18,243 bases of DNA from Spirogloea muscicola (lineage: Eukaryota > Streptophyta > Zygnematophyceae > Spirogloeales > Spirogloeaceae), in assembly GCA_009602725.1 (NCBI GenBank), contig WELB01000012.1, forward strand, positions 492,701 to 510,943. The letters run 5' to 3'. Under the pieces are notes generated by a model. That model was given only the letters and a program-made list of their open reading frames with translations, did not search any database and was not told the origin of the DNA. The translations under genes were made by a program, and so were the position numbers. This document shows positions 8,460 to 18,243 of the stretch, piece by piece (the first letter of the stretch is position 1; each line of letters opens with the position of its first letter).

Positions 8460-9154
8460 GCTCGTAGCTCCATCCCAATTGGCTCTTCTATTGACAAATC
8501 TGACCTTTAAACGTACCTCCTTGGCTCCTCACTCCTTCAATGGCCACACTCAGATATGGGAATCCTGTTCGTGAGCCTTACATAGTACCACCTTCGTGAC
8601 AGGTACCTGGTGCATGCCCAAAATAGAGACTGGAGTTCAATTAACAGCTTACACTTATGCTGGCGAGTTGCCAAGTTGTGCATTCATTACAACAGCAATG
8701 ATGTGGTGAGGTCTCTTGGTAGAGCTTTGTACAACGTGACAACAATGGCAAGATGCAAAAGAAGCAACGCAACAATACAGCAGATCAGACACACAAAATT
8801 TATCTCACAGGTACACACGTCAAGGCTTTCCTAACGTCCAAGGTTAGGCTCGAGTGCAGTCCACACAAGGTCGCGGTATTCGCGGCTTACCAAGTGCGGG
8901 CCGGTCTGACGCGACCGGATGCGGGGCTCCTCGGGGTTAGGCTCTCTGCGGAGGTTGTGTCCTGTGCCTGTGCCCACGCCTTCTCGGCGTGGCCCTGGAC
9001 GCGCGCGCTACGCTTACTGGGCAGCAGCAACAGCGACGGCGGCAGCAGCGGTAGCGGCGGCGGCAAAGGTTGGCAACAGCCATAAGGAGAGACTGGACCG
9101 GGCGAACTACTCGGCCCCGGCCCTTCACACCCTTTATGCTTGGTCAGATAAAAC
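8460..9154. other. Region without a recognisable gene
   Basis: The first part (8460-8850) is AT-richer and holds no supported reading frame. From about 8860 it becomes GC-rich with Ala/Arg-rich frames on both strands (for example the plus frame 8919-9167), which look like low-complexity translation. Part may belong to the 5' side of copy F, but no conserved motif proves it. Confidence 0.35.
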
Positions 9155-9330
9155 CCAGTCTCTCTGACCTGAGGCTGCTAAGCAGGGGTTACTGAGTGCT
9201 TCGTAGCTGCTTCGTTTCTTTTATGTGCTTGTAGTTCTTAGTGCTTCCCCTGGCCCCTTCTCGTCCTTCGTTCATTCTTTTTTGGGCTGGCTTTTTCCAG
9301 CCCCTATCCTCAATGGGCGGGCCCTTCTTC
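9155..9330 (+). mobile_element. Non-LTR 3' copy F (second subfamily)
   Basis: The copy encodes SLSDLRLLSRGY and stop, then a UTR (GAGTGCTTCGTAGCTGCTTC) shared with copy I at 11209-11329, then the hairpin at 9284-9303 (7-bp stem GGGCTGG/CCAGCCC), and ends in CCCTTCTTC at 9330. It is immediately followed by oppositely oriented tails (copy G). Confidence 0.65.
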
Positions 9331-9336
9331 GATAAA

Positions 9337-9845
9337 ACAAAGCGCGGCCAGATTGCCTGGTGGCTGGGGAAGGCCAGCCCAAAGGAATGGACAGATAAAG
9401 AATGACATTGTTTGTTGGGGTCGGCCATTTGGCCCATTTGGGTTCCCCGGCCTCAAGGCCAGGCTTCTAGAAGCAAGCGCGGCCAGATTAACTGGTGGCT
9501 GGGAGAGGCCAGCCCAAAGGAATGGACAAGGTCCGAAGGAGCCGGAGTGCTAAGGACTGAGACAGCAGCAAGCCTCAGTAACCTCTACTACTCAGTAGAT
9601 GCAAATCTGAATAGCTAGCAGGCGGAAAGACGTCGCCCTGACGGAAGCCGGAGGCCGCCGCCAGAGCGCGGCCTGTGTGCAAGTGGACCGCGAAAGCTAG
9701 GGACGGCTGCAAAGAGACGGCCAGGCGCATCCGGAAGACTTGGGCGAGGGACCCGGCGACGTTGAAGCCAGGCTGCTAGCCCTGCTGCCTGTGGCGGCGG
9801 GCCGCTGCTCGCCGCGCAAGGTGGTGAAGCAGGTCAAGCCATTTG
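9337..9845 (-). mobile_element. Non-LTR 3' copies G (two tails plus coding end)
   Basis: Two tails of the 4195-4256 type lie at 9337-9397 and 9474-9540, each with its own hairpin (9362-9379 and 9497-9514). Upstream in sense (minus, 9840 to about 9560) is the coding end: AGSLAQVFRMRLAVSLQ, GRALAAASGFRQGD, SDLHLLSSRGY and stop. An in-frame TAG lies just before the AGSLAQ segment, so this copy is dead. The palindrome GGCGCCAAAGGCGCC (9846-9860) marks the end of clear similarity. Confidence 0.65.
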
Positions 9846-9860
9846 GCGCCAAAGGCGCCG

Positions 9861-10078
9861 TGTATGTAATGAACCAGCCACACATGGCTCTGTTGGCATT
9901 ACATGACCGGCTATTTGGGACAAGTGGGCCCGCCAGGTGGCGGGCTGGCTGGCCGGGCAAGTGGCCCGCCCGTCCAGAAATACCCTCGCTAGGATCCGCC
10001 CGTTCAAGGGAGGATCTTGTGCCCGCCCGCAAGGGCAGGCCTTGGGGCGACCAGCTCACACCCCCTGGAGGGGGGGGG
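9861..10078. other. GC-rich spacer with inverted repeats
   Basis: No gene. It contains GGGCCCGCCAGG and its near complement GTGGCCCGCCC, and a G tract at about 10070-10079. It ends at the target-site duplication of copy H. Confidence 0.35.
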
Positions 10079-10095
10079 GCACGGGGAAGCACGAA

Positions 10096-10317
10096 GAAGT
10101 GGCTCTCCCAATGGGGGCAAGGGCTGTGAGAAGCCAGCCCGAAAAGAATTGACAAGGTTCGAAGGGGCCAAACTACGAGCTAAGCAGCGACTGCGGGGCC
10201 TGAAGAGGCTATGGCAGAACGGGGGAGGATGGACCACTTTAGTAGTTACGAGTGAGGAGCCTCACATCCGACAGACTAGCTGCCGGTAAACTATCCCCCT
10301 GACGAAAGCCGGAGGCC
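10096..10317 (-). mobile_element. Non-LTR 3' copy H, 222 bp with 17-nt target-site duplication
   Basis: The 17-mer GCACGGGGAAGCACGAA occurs at 10079-10095 and, identically, at 10318-10334, directly flanking the copy. In sense (minus) it runs from GGCCTCCGGC through the RLLTRNY stop to the hairpin (10121-10140) and the GAGCCACTTC end. It is nearly identical to copies A and D, so it is recent. The perfect duplication shows insertion by a retrotransposition-type mechanism. Confidence 0.88.
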
Positions 10318-10571
10318 GCACGGGGAAGCACGAATAGCTTTGGAGGCCAAGGTTCGGGGGAGTTCGAGCCGGTGAAGGCCAGGAGCAGCCTTGCCGCTGC
10401 TCGCCACTGCAGCCGCCGCCGCACCTCGCTGCGGGGCCTGCTGCGCCGGCCTGCGCCCAGGAGGTGGAGTCGCCGCCGGACGGCGGCGCCACGGGGCCTG
10501 TCTTCCGCTGCGCCTATGCGCTAGTGCTTTGCCTGTGTAGTGGGTTGGTCCCTAAACCCCTACAGCCGAAC

Positions 10572-11502
10572 TCAAGAAGGACTGCTCACCCTAACTGCGT
10601 GTGTAGGGCGAGGTTCCTTACAGTGTACGTCGACGGCGAGTGGGACAAACGCGTCGCCCACCGGGTGATCCGAAGTATTTGCCAGCCTTGGCGCCTGCCG
10701 CTTGGCAGACTGTGTAGCCCGCCTCCTCCGCCGAGCGTGTAGTAGCGCTCCTGGAATCGAAGGAGTCAGTTGTGATGACGTCGGTGAGGAGCCGAGGCCC
10801 CCCGCCGAGCGCGCTAGCGACGAGATCGGCGCGCCGGGTGTGGAGGCGGCCATCCTCCCCAACGGTAGGAGGCATGATGCTGGTGCTCTCCATCGCCACA
10901 GTGTAACCGGCCTCCACGAATATGCCAAACATTGCATTGCGGAGCAAGTCGTGGGTGCCGGTCCGCTCCCCTCCCTGCGCTCGGTGGCTCGAGCTGCTCA
11001 ACCAGCTCTCACGTCACGCGATTGTCCGCCGCTTCCATGGGGAGCCGGTGGACTCCCATTCAGCAGGGTCGCTAGCGCAGGTGTACCGCATGCGCTTGGC
11101 CGTCTCGCTGTAGAGGTCTATGGCCCGCGCGCTGCACCTGCGTGCAGGCAGAGCCCTCGCTGCTGCCTCTGGCTCTGGCCAGGGGACCCGCTTCCAGGAA
11201 CCCAGTCTCTCTGACCTGAGGCTGCTTAGCAGGGGTTCCTGAGTGCTTCGTAGCTGCTTCGTTTCTTTGTAGTGTAGTCTTTTTCCGGCTCCTCTTTCTT
11301 TGGCTTTGGACATTGTCCATCCCTGTGCGCACCGGAGCATATGGGCCGCCAGAGACGCCGCGTCAGGGCTGCGCTCGCCGCACTCACGTTGCTGGACTCC
11401 ACTTAGGCATGGTGGGTGGAGGCCGAGTAGGCGGTGCACCGCCGTACAGAATGCGTCATCCGGCATCCGAAGCGCGTCGTGGATCGGCAGAGCAGACAAC
11501 CA
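10572..11502 (-). pseudogene. Non-LTR retrotransposon ORF fragment J: zinc knuckle plus restriction-like endonuclease domain, disrupted
   Basis: The piece before the interruption (11502-11330, minus) reads WLSALPIHDALRMPDDAFC, HRLLGLHPPCL, CGE, then AAHMLRC, the pattern after the reverse transcriptase domain of LINEs with a C-terminal endonuclease. After the interruption (from 10980) it continues GGERTGTHDLLRNAMFG, EAGYTVAMES, then RRADLVASALGGG, LLTDVITTD, resembling the PDDEXK-like endonuclease (key residues ADL and DV). The frame then shifts near 10660, and FVPLAVDVH continues in another frame. A stop lies just upstream of WLSALP at 11503-11505. The copy cannot make an active protein; no reverse transcriptase core is visible. 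Family assignment rests on motif order, not a search. Confidence 0.65.
10981..11329 (+). mobile_element. Oppositely oriented non-LTR fragment I nested in J
   Basis: The plus strand encodes RWLELLNQLSRHAIVRRFHG, AGSLAQVYRMRLAVSL, an in-frame TAG, then HLRAGRALAAASG and SLSDLRLLSRGS with stop, and the start of the 3' UTR. It interrupts the minus-strand ORF of J between ...AQG and AQGG.... Imperfect 9-nt repeats flank it (TCCCTGCGC at 10972-10980, TCCCTGTGC at 11330-11338). Unlike the other copies it stops before the hairpin and terminal tail. Confidence 0.6.
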
Positions 11503-13360
11503 CTACCTACCATTTCCCCACCACTGCCCAGCGGTTCCTCACGGCTCATCGAGGCATATCACGCCTTCGACGTGCTTTCGCGAGCTTTCTCGGCCTAATG
11601 AGGGGCTTTTGTATGATGCAGGTGGCAAGAGGGCAATGCGCTGCACGCCGAGGCACTATTGACCATGGCGGCGGAGGAACTACCTACGCACCGTTGATGG
11701 GCGAGGCGCTGCCGCCGGATTCGGATGATGCTCCGGCGCCGAGCTGGATTGGAAAGTATCTTGTCTGACCGAAGCGGGTTGGCGATGCCGCGCTCGCGAC
11801 CCCACCTTCACACCAAATTGAGAAATGACGCACCCTCGGACGACCACGTGAGCAGCCACCTCCGCATCCTTGTCAGCACCGACATCATATGTGGCGAGCA
11901 AACCAATTTCGGTGAGTCGATGACGTTTGTCAAGCAAACGGGTTGTCAAGCACTCCTCCGCATGCAGTTCGATGTCCGCACCTTAAGCCAGGAGATATAT
12001 TTCAAGCAAAGACCTGTAATTACTCGATCAATGTTACGCTGGACAAGCCCGCACTCACAACCTGGACCTCGGTAATCCATTGCAACAGTCAACAAAGCCT
12101 CACAAGCAATGCCTCGGACTACATAATAGAAAAGATGAGCAAGCTAAGCTACTGCCAAAGAGATCTAGTAAGGCCTCGACCGGCACCATCGACGACATAG
12201 TCTGAAGGACTGGCCCGCACTATGTCAAAAGTGGAGGACGGCACAACAGTCGATGCATGCTTCTGTCCACACAACTGGACGCGTCGCTCATGGGTGTGGC
12301 AAAGGCTCAATAGCTGCTGCACTTCTTGCCCCAAGGCTCACGCCGTCCAGTTGCCGCCCCAGCTCAAGCGCGGCTCTCAGCTGTAGGGTTAGACTCCCCT
12401 TAAAAAACTCCCCAAGCGGGACTGCTAAACCTGAGCTCCCTTTCGCAATTCATTGCCAGTGACTGGAGTGACTGCCAGCGTTGGACTATGATGCACCTTG
12501 ACATACACAGGATGCAACCAGAGCGGCCTGGTCATTCCCCCCTTTCCCAACACGCACTGCTGAAACCATGGATAATTTGCTACAGCATTGCTGTGCTGTC
12601 ACCTCGCCACCGCCTCTCTGCCAACCTCCACGATACTAGTGAATGATGGAGGCGCTTCTGAATCGGCTCTCTTGATCTTTCTGCCTTGGACGCTCTTCTA
12701 CAGTTGTAAGCATTACATGAGCAGGTATGGACTGTTGTTTCGCTGCATTGTGACACGGTCATGTTGGGTGCCTTGACCTTGTATCAGGAAGAAGTCTTCT
12801 ATTTGTGGCTTGAATTTGCACCAGACATGTAGGCGTCATGCAGCTTATTGCGTCAAATGAACGAGCATCGACATGGTACTGCAACACCACACCCACCCGG
12901 CAGCAACCACTGCCCTCCTGAGCTGGCACACGACTCGAGCCACAGGCCCCCTATTCACCGCAGCCGCATGCTCCACCTGAGCACACTCTTGTGCGCGTGC
13001 TACCTCAAGCAAGCCCGTCAAACCCTGGCAATGCACGGTGAAGGCGCAGCTGATGCATCATGTGGCAGGTCGACAGAGAACATGACAAAAGCTGCTGCAG
13101 GAGCGAGCGGGACTGAGCCTTTCTGTTGCTCGCCTGCTGGAGGCACAAGTGACGCACTGGTTGCAGTCCCTGCAGGTAGCACCTCCTAAGACAAGTCCCC
13201 ATAGTTTGTGGTCTATGGGGAGAAGGACTTGCCATAACCAAAGAATGCGGTTCTTGCTCTTGTGCACTCTTGTATGCAAAAAATAAGCAAAGCCAACAGC
13301 GTTGCATACGCAACTTGGCAGCCAGTCCATGGCCCTTAAATTGCCCTCAAAAGAGCCTGA
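11503..13360. other. Long region without a recognisable gene
   Basis: Upstream of fragment J (sense minus) no reverse transcriptase motif could be read at 11503-11770. From 11770 to 13360 frames are short and share no known domain. The part next to 13360 should be the 3' UTR of the glucosidase II beta gene. I see no tRNA, simple repeat or family tail here. Confidence 0.45.
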
Positions 13361-16300
13361 TCAGAGCTCGTCATGACCAGCCATGGCGACGGCCTCCTGC
13401 TCCTTGTCAGCCAGCTGCTTGGCAAGCGACTGCAACGGCGACAGCAATATCAGTACAACCAGGCCCTTCTCTCTGGCAGAGCTAGACAAGCATAGTGTGT
13501 CCCAAAAGCTGCTGGACAAGGACACTGGAATCCATAGTCATCCTGGCAGCAAGGGATGCCCTACCTCGGCTTCCTCCTCGAAGCACACAGCAGGTGTTGC
13601 CATTTCGGCCGCATATCTGGCAATCCAGAAGATACCGTGACAAATCAGCAACAAGTCCCACCAACCAGCTTCAGAAGACACTCGTTCCTAACAGAAGACT
13701 AAGTGTATAGCACAATGTGCACATGTGAGACCAAAAGCTGACATGAAATACTATTTCCTGGCAATCAAAAGATATTGCACATCGCAGATTTTGCACTGCA
13801 CATGTAGCTGAAAGGTGTCAAGGCAGATCTTCTTGCTAGAGGAGTGAAGCGAAACTAACTCGCAACGGCTTGGCTCATCAACGCTCAGAATCTTGTTCTC
13901 AAGGCCACAGATCATTGTAACCTGCACGCCATCACATGGTTGCTTGCTTGCTTTACACTTTCTCTTCTACAACCCATGGCCTCCCATCAGTTACAAAGCT
14001 ATGACTGTAGTCATGTACTTGCAGTCAAATTCCGACAGTAAGAGACAGCGCTTACCTGCATGCTCCGCTGTGGTCCATTCCAACATGTATCCCCTGCATC
14101 ATACAACATGGCTGTATAGTTCCGGCCAAAACCTTTCCAGTTCCTGCATGTGTTATGAAAATGTGGAGTTGTGAGTAGCAAAACAAGAATGAGCGTAATT
14201 GCAGTTGTGAATGTCCAAGGTATGCCAGGCCATATCACTAATGGCAGAAAAGTCTATGGAGCCTGACAATCCACTGAATCTATACGTACCCAAGACGGCT
14301 GTGCTGGTGACCCTCTTTCTGTGTGGCCTGTTTATAAGGACAAATCTCGTACTCATATCTGCCCGCAAAGCCTCCACAAGCACATGTCACTAAGTGGCAG
14401 CCCCTTGACCTGTAGTAAGCAGACTATGCACCAATGAAGTTGCCTTGCCCATGCCATAGACTCCTCGGCAACAAACATGCACAGAAGCGCTTTGATGTGC
14501 ACACTCCGCCATAACATCCGCATGACTTGCATGGACTTACTGCTTGATTTTCAGGGAAAAGCACTTGTCTTCAAATGCTGCAAACTCACCACTTGGACCT
14601 GCCCCCACAGCATATGCAAAAGAAAATCGTAAGGAGCACCAAGCTCATGTCCATGATGAGCACCTCACTGTCAAGAACGATGGCGGTCGAACTGTCAGAT
14701 ATAACAGAGCTAGAGCTATTCCCATAGGTCATGTAAGTTGTTCATTTAAAAGTTATCAAGCGAATTGCCTCTTACCATAATCTCGTGACAGCTTGCTCTC
14801 CAAATCAGTGATCCTAGATTGATGATCCTGCAGCTTCTGCGTGGCTTTCCTGAAATCTGCTTTTACCTGCTCTGCCTCTGAAAGGACAAGACAGTGTTCG
14901 GGCCATAGCATGTCAAGTTTCGACGTCACTTGCACTTTGCATTCACTTGTAGGTTGAGGAACTACTAGCAATAGCTCATCACTCCACCCAATCCATGATA
15001 ACGTGCACAAACGCATCTCCTTGTCAACCTTCCTACTAGTCAAGGTCAAGCAGACTTACCGGATTTGGAAATGGGAATTGCAGGCTTTGAGACAAAGCCA
15101 TAAAGGCGAGAGGGCCAGTGCAGCAGATGACTCCACCAAGTCCTGACTGGACTCATGCCTATAACACCAAACATTCGTCCAAACGCGCTGACAGATCAAC
15201 ATACCATGCAGATGACTTTGGGTGCACTACATTGCAGTGCAATCATGCACTCAGAGGTGACCCTTCTGCCGACTCGTACATTCTGCTGATATTGGCAAGC
15301 CCGGGATGGCAAATCAAGCTGAACACATCTAAACAAAGCAGCAATGCTGATTAGCAGCAGAGACTTTCATAAACTGACTCAGACATTCTATTCTGTAGGC
15401 AGTCTTGCAATGCAACATGGAGATCAATGGCATGCACACCAGCAGTAGCCATGGCGCTGGTCGAAGGCGGCTCGTCATCCTCCACTTCTTCGTGGTCAGA
15501 CTGGTGCTGATACTGCAAGTCCGAGTCATCCTGCACATCGCCGTCGTCGTCATCCTCCTCCGCATATTCTTCTGCGCTGTGGTCATGGAGCTCGTCATCA
15601 TCATTGGGCAGGTGGTCATGGGTCCCGTGCTCGTAGGACAGCTCCTCCTCGTGGTACACAGCAGGATCGTCGTCATGCACAGAAGAGCTGATATCGGCCC
15701 ACTCGTCCACTTGGGGGGCCTGGTTGCCACCATCGGGCTGGTCCTCTTCGGCCGCCGGTGTCGGTGAGTGGGACGCTGCACCACCGCCCGTCCAGCGGGA
15801 CGCCACCATAGCTCCGAGCTCCTCCTTGGACAAGCCCTCGGTCTCCTCATTCCAATCGGGGTTGTGAACCTGCAGTCGCCAAAGAACGTCACTGATGATC
15901 AGCAACACCCTCTTACCCTCAAAGAGGAGCTATCCTCCAGCACCTCTTCTACCATCTTGCCCAAAGCAGATGCTAGCAACCATACTATCATTCTCAGCAT
16001 CTCCATGTCACTTCGTCAATGCGTGAACCTCCTTAAGGCAACTGTGAATACTTCACTGTGCTGTAAATTAGGGATGCATGGCGGCAATCTGGCTTTGTCT
16101 TCCCACCATTGCAGGATCATCCTGCTCGTGCGCGTCCCCATCCTCTGGCGCGCTGTGAGGCTGGGGTGGCTCAAGGACAGGAATCTCTGGCAGAACCACG
16201 TTCTCATTCTCAGCTATGTGCACAACCTGGGAACCAGTACCACCGCACAGATGACCACTTCGTCAGTGTCAGTTAAGGCCTCAGGCTCACCGGCCACACT

Positions 16301-18243
16301 GCTTGAAAGTCATTTCCGCTGATGAAGATAAGCCAGCGGCACACGGATGGAGAAATCTTATACCTCCTCATGTGTCTGTGTCGACCAATCCTCCAGTGAC
16401 GGAGACTCCTCGCTTGGCCCCTCTGGTGGCCCTACTGACCTCTCGGCTGCTTGCTCTGCAGCTGCCGCTGCTTCCTTGCGTTGCTTCTCTGCCTGCTCCC
16501 TCTCCTCCTGCTCCCTCTTCTCGACGTGAGCTTTCCGCACTGCGGCAAGGGCCAAGGCATAGCGGCGCGCACCCACAGCACCGCGCTTCTTGTCAGCCCC
16601 ACTGGCAAGCGCCGGACCTCAGCCACTACCCGCACTGTGTCATCACCCCCGCACAGTTCCCAATTGCCAAGATTCCTGCTCAAGGCTGCAGGCGCCGCTT
16701 GCGGAGCCGCCGCCGCGCCTGCCGCCTGCGCCAGCAACGGCGCAGAAAGAAGGTGGCGGCGACTGCACACACGACCAGAGCCTGGACGAGCACGAGCAAC
16801 CTCAACCCCGTCGTGCGAAGCTCGGGGTCTTTGGAAAGCTCTTCCTCTGCCATCCCCCCCCCCCAACGCCATCCGAAGCCTGGCGTCACTACAACATACC
16901 TTTCAACTTTGGCGAGAAGCCAAGCTGAATCTTGCTTGCAGCGCAGCATGGGCCAGCCATGATTGAACCAAGCAATGTCTAGACCGGACCAGCCGCCGCA
17001 ATGCAGCGCAGCGGACGCAATGCAGCTCTGAAGCAATCAGAACAGTTGACTGACAAAAGCTAACTCCTCATAAACCCTCAGAAATTAACCTACCATGTGC
17101 ACTTTTGCCCAGCTTTCCAAGAGGAATAGCAACTGCCAACATAGCACAGATTTCTGTCTAGACAAGATCAGGAGACTACCTTTGAGAGTGTCGACCGTCT
17201 CCTTGAGCGCCGGCGTACTCTCCATCAGGTCTTCCAGCTCAGTCTTCCACTGGTTGTGGAGCTTCTCAGCCTGCTCCACATACTGCTTTCGAGCCTTTAT
17301 CCCAGCCTGGTAAGTTGCCACCTTCCCAGCAAGCTGCTTCCGAGAGTCTGCGCCTGCTTCAAGGCACGTGTTCTTGCACACCACTACCCCCTCCCACTCA
17401 TCACTTCCATCACAACAGTCTGGAGAGCAAACAATCCAACAAAACGCAGGGATCAGATATTCTGCATGTCTCTCAGAGGCCTTGTAAAGCTGACAAGAGT
17501 GCTGTTGAAAGGAAGGCCATGAAAAGTGCGGCTATTGTGGTATATGCCGAGTTCCTACGTGCTGAATGTAGTAACTTTACAATGTGTCAACCACTGAGCA
17601 CAACTACATACCGCAGATGCCGTCGTTAACTTGAGACGAGGGAACGATGCGGGAAACGTAAGCCCGGTTGGGACAGTAGAATTTCCCATCTGGGCACGCG
17701 GACGTTCCTGCGTAGAGGAGAGGGACAAGCATTGAGGCAGGCTTTGATGTCACACTGAGGCGACGGCCAAGTGACTTGGAAGCCCAGGTCTTCACCCGAG
17801 CTGCCAATGGCGGAATGGACGAGGCGAGCAGCATACTGACCAGGCTCGTCGGTGCCGTCGAGGCAGTCGCAGTAGTCGTCGTTGACGCGCAGGATGGGGA
17901 TGGTCTTGGACCCGTCGCGGCAGGCGATCTGGCTGTGCTGGAAGTACGCCTGGTCTGCATTGCGGCGGGCACGGCGTGGCGCGGAGTCAGGGGAGGGCTG
18001 GGAGGCCAGCCAGAGCCCTTTGCAACACACGCATGACCACTAGGGCTGGCCATGCCCCTGCCCTTCTGCCGGCGGCTCAGCAGAAGGCAGCAGACGAGAG
18101 CGGAGTCATGCGGAGGGCAGCGCAGCGCAAGGCTTCCGCGCGACGGCGACGGGGGCTCCTGGTCGCACCAGAGGGAGGCACGCCGCGGACGCCGCCAGAG
18201 GCCCTGGCGGCCGGCGGCGCGAGCGCGGCCAGCAGCGCGGCGG
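13361..18243 (-). CDS. PRKCSH: Glucosidase II subunit beta (PRKCSH/PSL4-like), ER; 5' end outside window
   Basis: This subunit holds the glucosidase II alpha subunit in the ER and presents N-glycans for trimming of inner glucoses in the calnexin/calreticulin cycle. Exons (minus): 18243-18169 (partial), 17954-17841, 17707-17612, 17419-17180, 16617-16364, 16226-16107, 15869-15440, 14877-14776, 14598-14541, 14358-14290, 14143-14056, 13921-13860, 13616-13565, 13429-13361. All introns are GT-AG with matching phases; 608 aa visible. Order: end of a signal peptide, GVRGVPPSDQAYF, two LDL-receptor-like Cys repeats (RVNDDYCDC, then QVNDGICDCCDGSDEW), coiled coil, second Lys/Glu-rich helix, EGLSKEELGAMVASRWTG, Asp/Glu-rich stretch, another coiled coil, then an MRH lectin domain (about 477-586) with six Cys (489, 502, 539, 553, 568, 580) and mannose-binding candidates Gln509, Arg545, Glu564, Tyr570. 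It ends in the ER-retention signal HDEL. The acceptor of exon 5 (GCTGAG before 16617) is the weakest junction. Confidence 0.95.
16680..16853 (-). other. 57-codon ORF with one membrane helix inside a glucosidase II beta intron
   Basis: It lies within the intron between 17179 and 16618, on the same strand. It starts at an ATG after an 11-nt G run (C11 on plus, 16854-16864). It encodes an acidic N-terminus (MAEEELSKDPELR), a hydrophobic segment (LLVLVQALVVCAVAATFFL) and an Arg-rich tail (RRRQARRRLRKRR). It has no place in known glucosidase II beta proteins. It may be chance; GC-rich sequence readily gives Leu/Val/Ala/Arg frames. Confidence 0.2.

Noticed and set aside
10555-10620. Telomere-like TTTAGGG and TTAGGG motifs (minus strand)
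   Set aside because: Only isolated single units occur, with no tandem array, so an interstitial telomere is not supported.
11060-11170. Similarity of AGSLAQVYRMRL to the ABC1/UbiB kinase motif
   Set aside because: The motif recurs in three copies that all end in the same retrotransposon C-terminus and tail, with no kinase motifs around it. It is a module of the mobile element.
16432-16966. Long plus-strand frames opposite glucosidase II beta exons
   Set aside because: Low-complexity antisense of Glu/Ala-rich codons and intron; no domain visible.
1-18243. CRISPR arrays, tRNA, rRNA, prokaryotic operons
   Set aside because: I searched by eye on both strands and found none; the split genes are eukaryotic.

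Overview
The window looks like nuclear DNA of a green-lineage eukaryote, most likely a green alga. Its genes are split by many short spliceosomal introns, one gene is a plant-type plastid FabZ, another is an ER glucosidase II beta subunit ending in HDEL, and non-LTR retrotransposon debris fills much of the rest. The lineage is an inference from the proteins; nothing here fixes genus or class. There are no operons, CRISPR arrays, tRNAs or rRNAs that I can support. Position 7452 is an undetermined base.

Four protein genes were assembled by joining exons with matching intron phases. (1) FabZ, the plastid 3-hydroxyacyl-ACP dehydratase, minus strand, 1915-3769, 4 exons, 318 aa. (2) FolB, dihydroneopterin aldolase of folate synthesis, plus strand, 4583-5608, 3 exons, 202 aa, with one splice donor that is not GT. 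(3) The C-terminal exon of a COM1/CtIP/Sae2-type DNA end-resection factor, minus strand, 6550-7716, preceded by a long Pro/Ala-rich region with an internal duplication. (4) Glucosidase II beta (PRKCSH/PSL4-like), minus strand, 13361 to beyond 18243, 14 exons, 608 aa visible, lacking only the first residues of its signal peptide.

Between the genes, at 1-336, 3981-4489 and 7851-11502, lie at least nine copies or fragments of one non-LTR (LINE-like) family, mostly severely 5'-truncated, in both orientations. They share the C-terminal coding end, a 3' UTR with a conserved stem-loop, and a terminal CTTCTTC-like end. Two copies carry clear target-site duplications (8 and 17 nt). One larger fragment (10572-11502, minus) keeps a zinc-knuckle and a restriction-endonuclease-like domain and is interrupted by an oppositely oriented fragment. 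One cluster of tails lies in the shared upstream region of the divergent FabZ and FolB genes.

The genes serve unrelated housekeeping pathways (fatty acid synthesis, folate, DNA repair, glycoprotein quality control), so no functional cluster is implied. The least ordinary signals are the retrotransposon family with its conserved 3' hairpin and short recurrent unit, the non-GT donor in FolB, and the FolB presequence. I found no convincing new multi-gene system.
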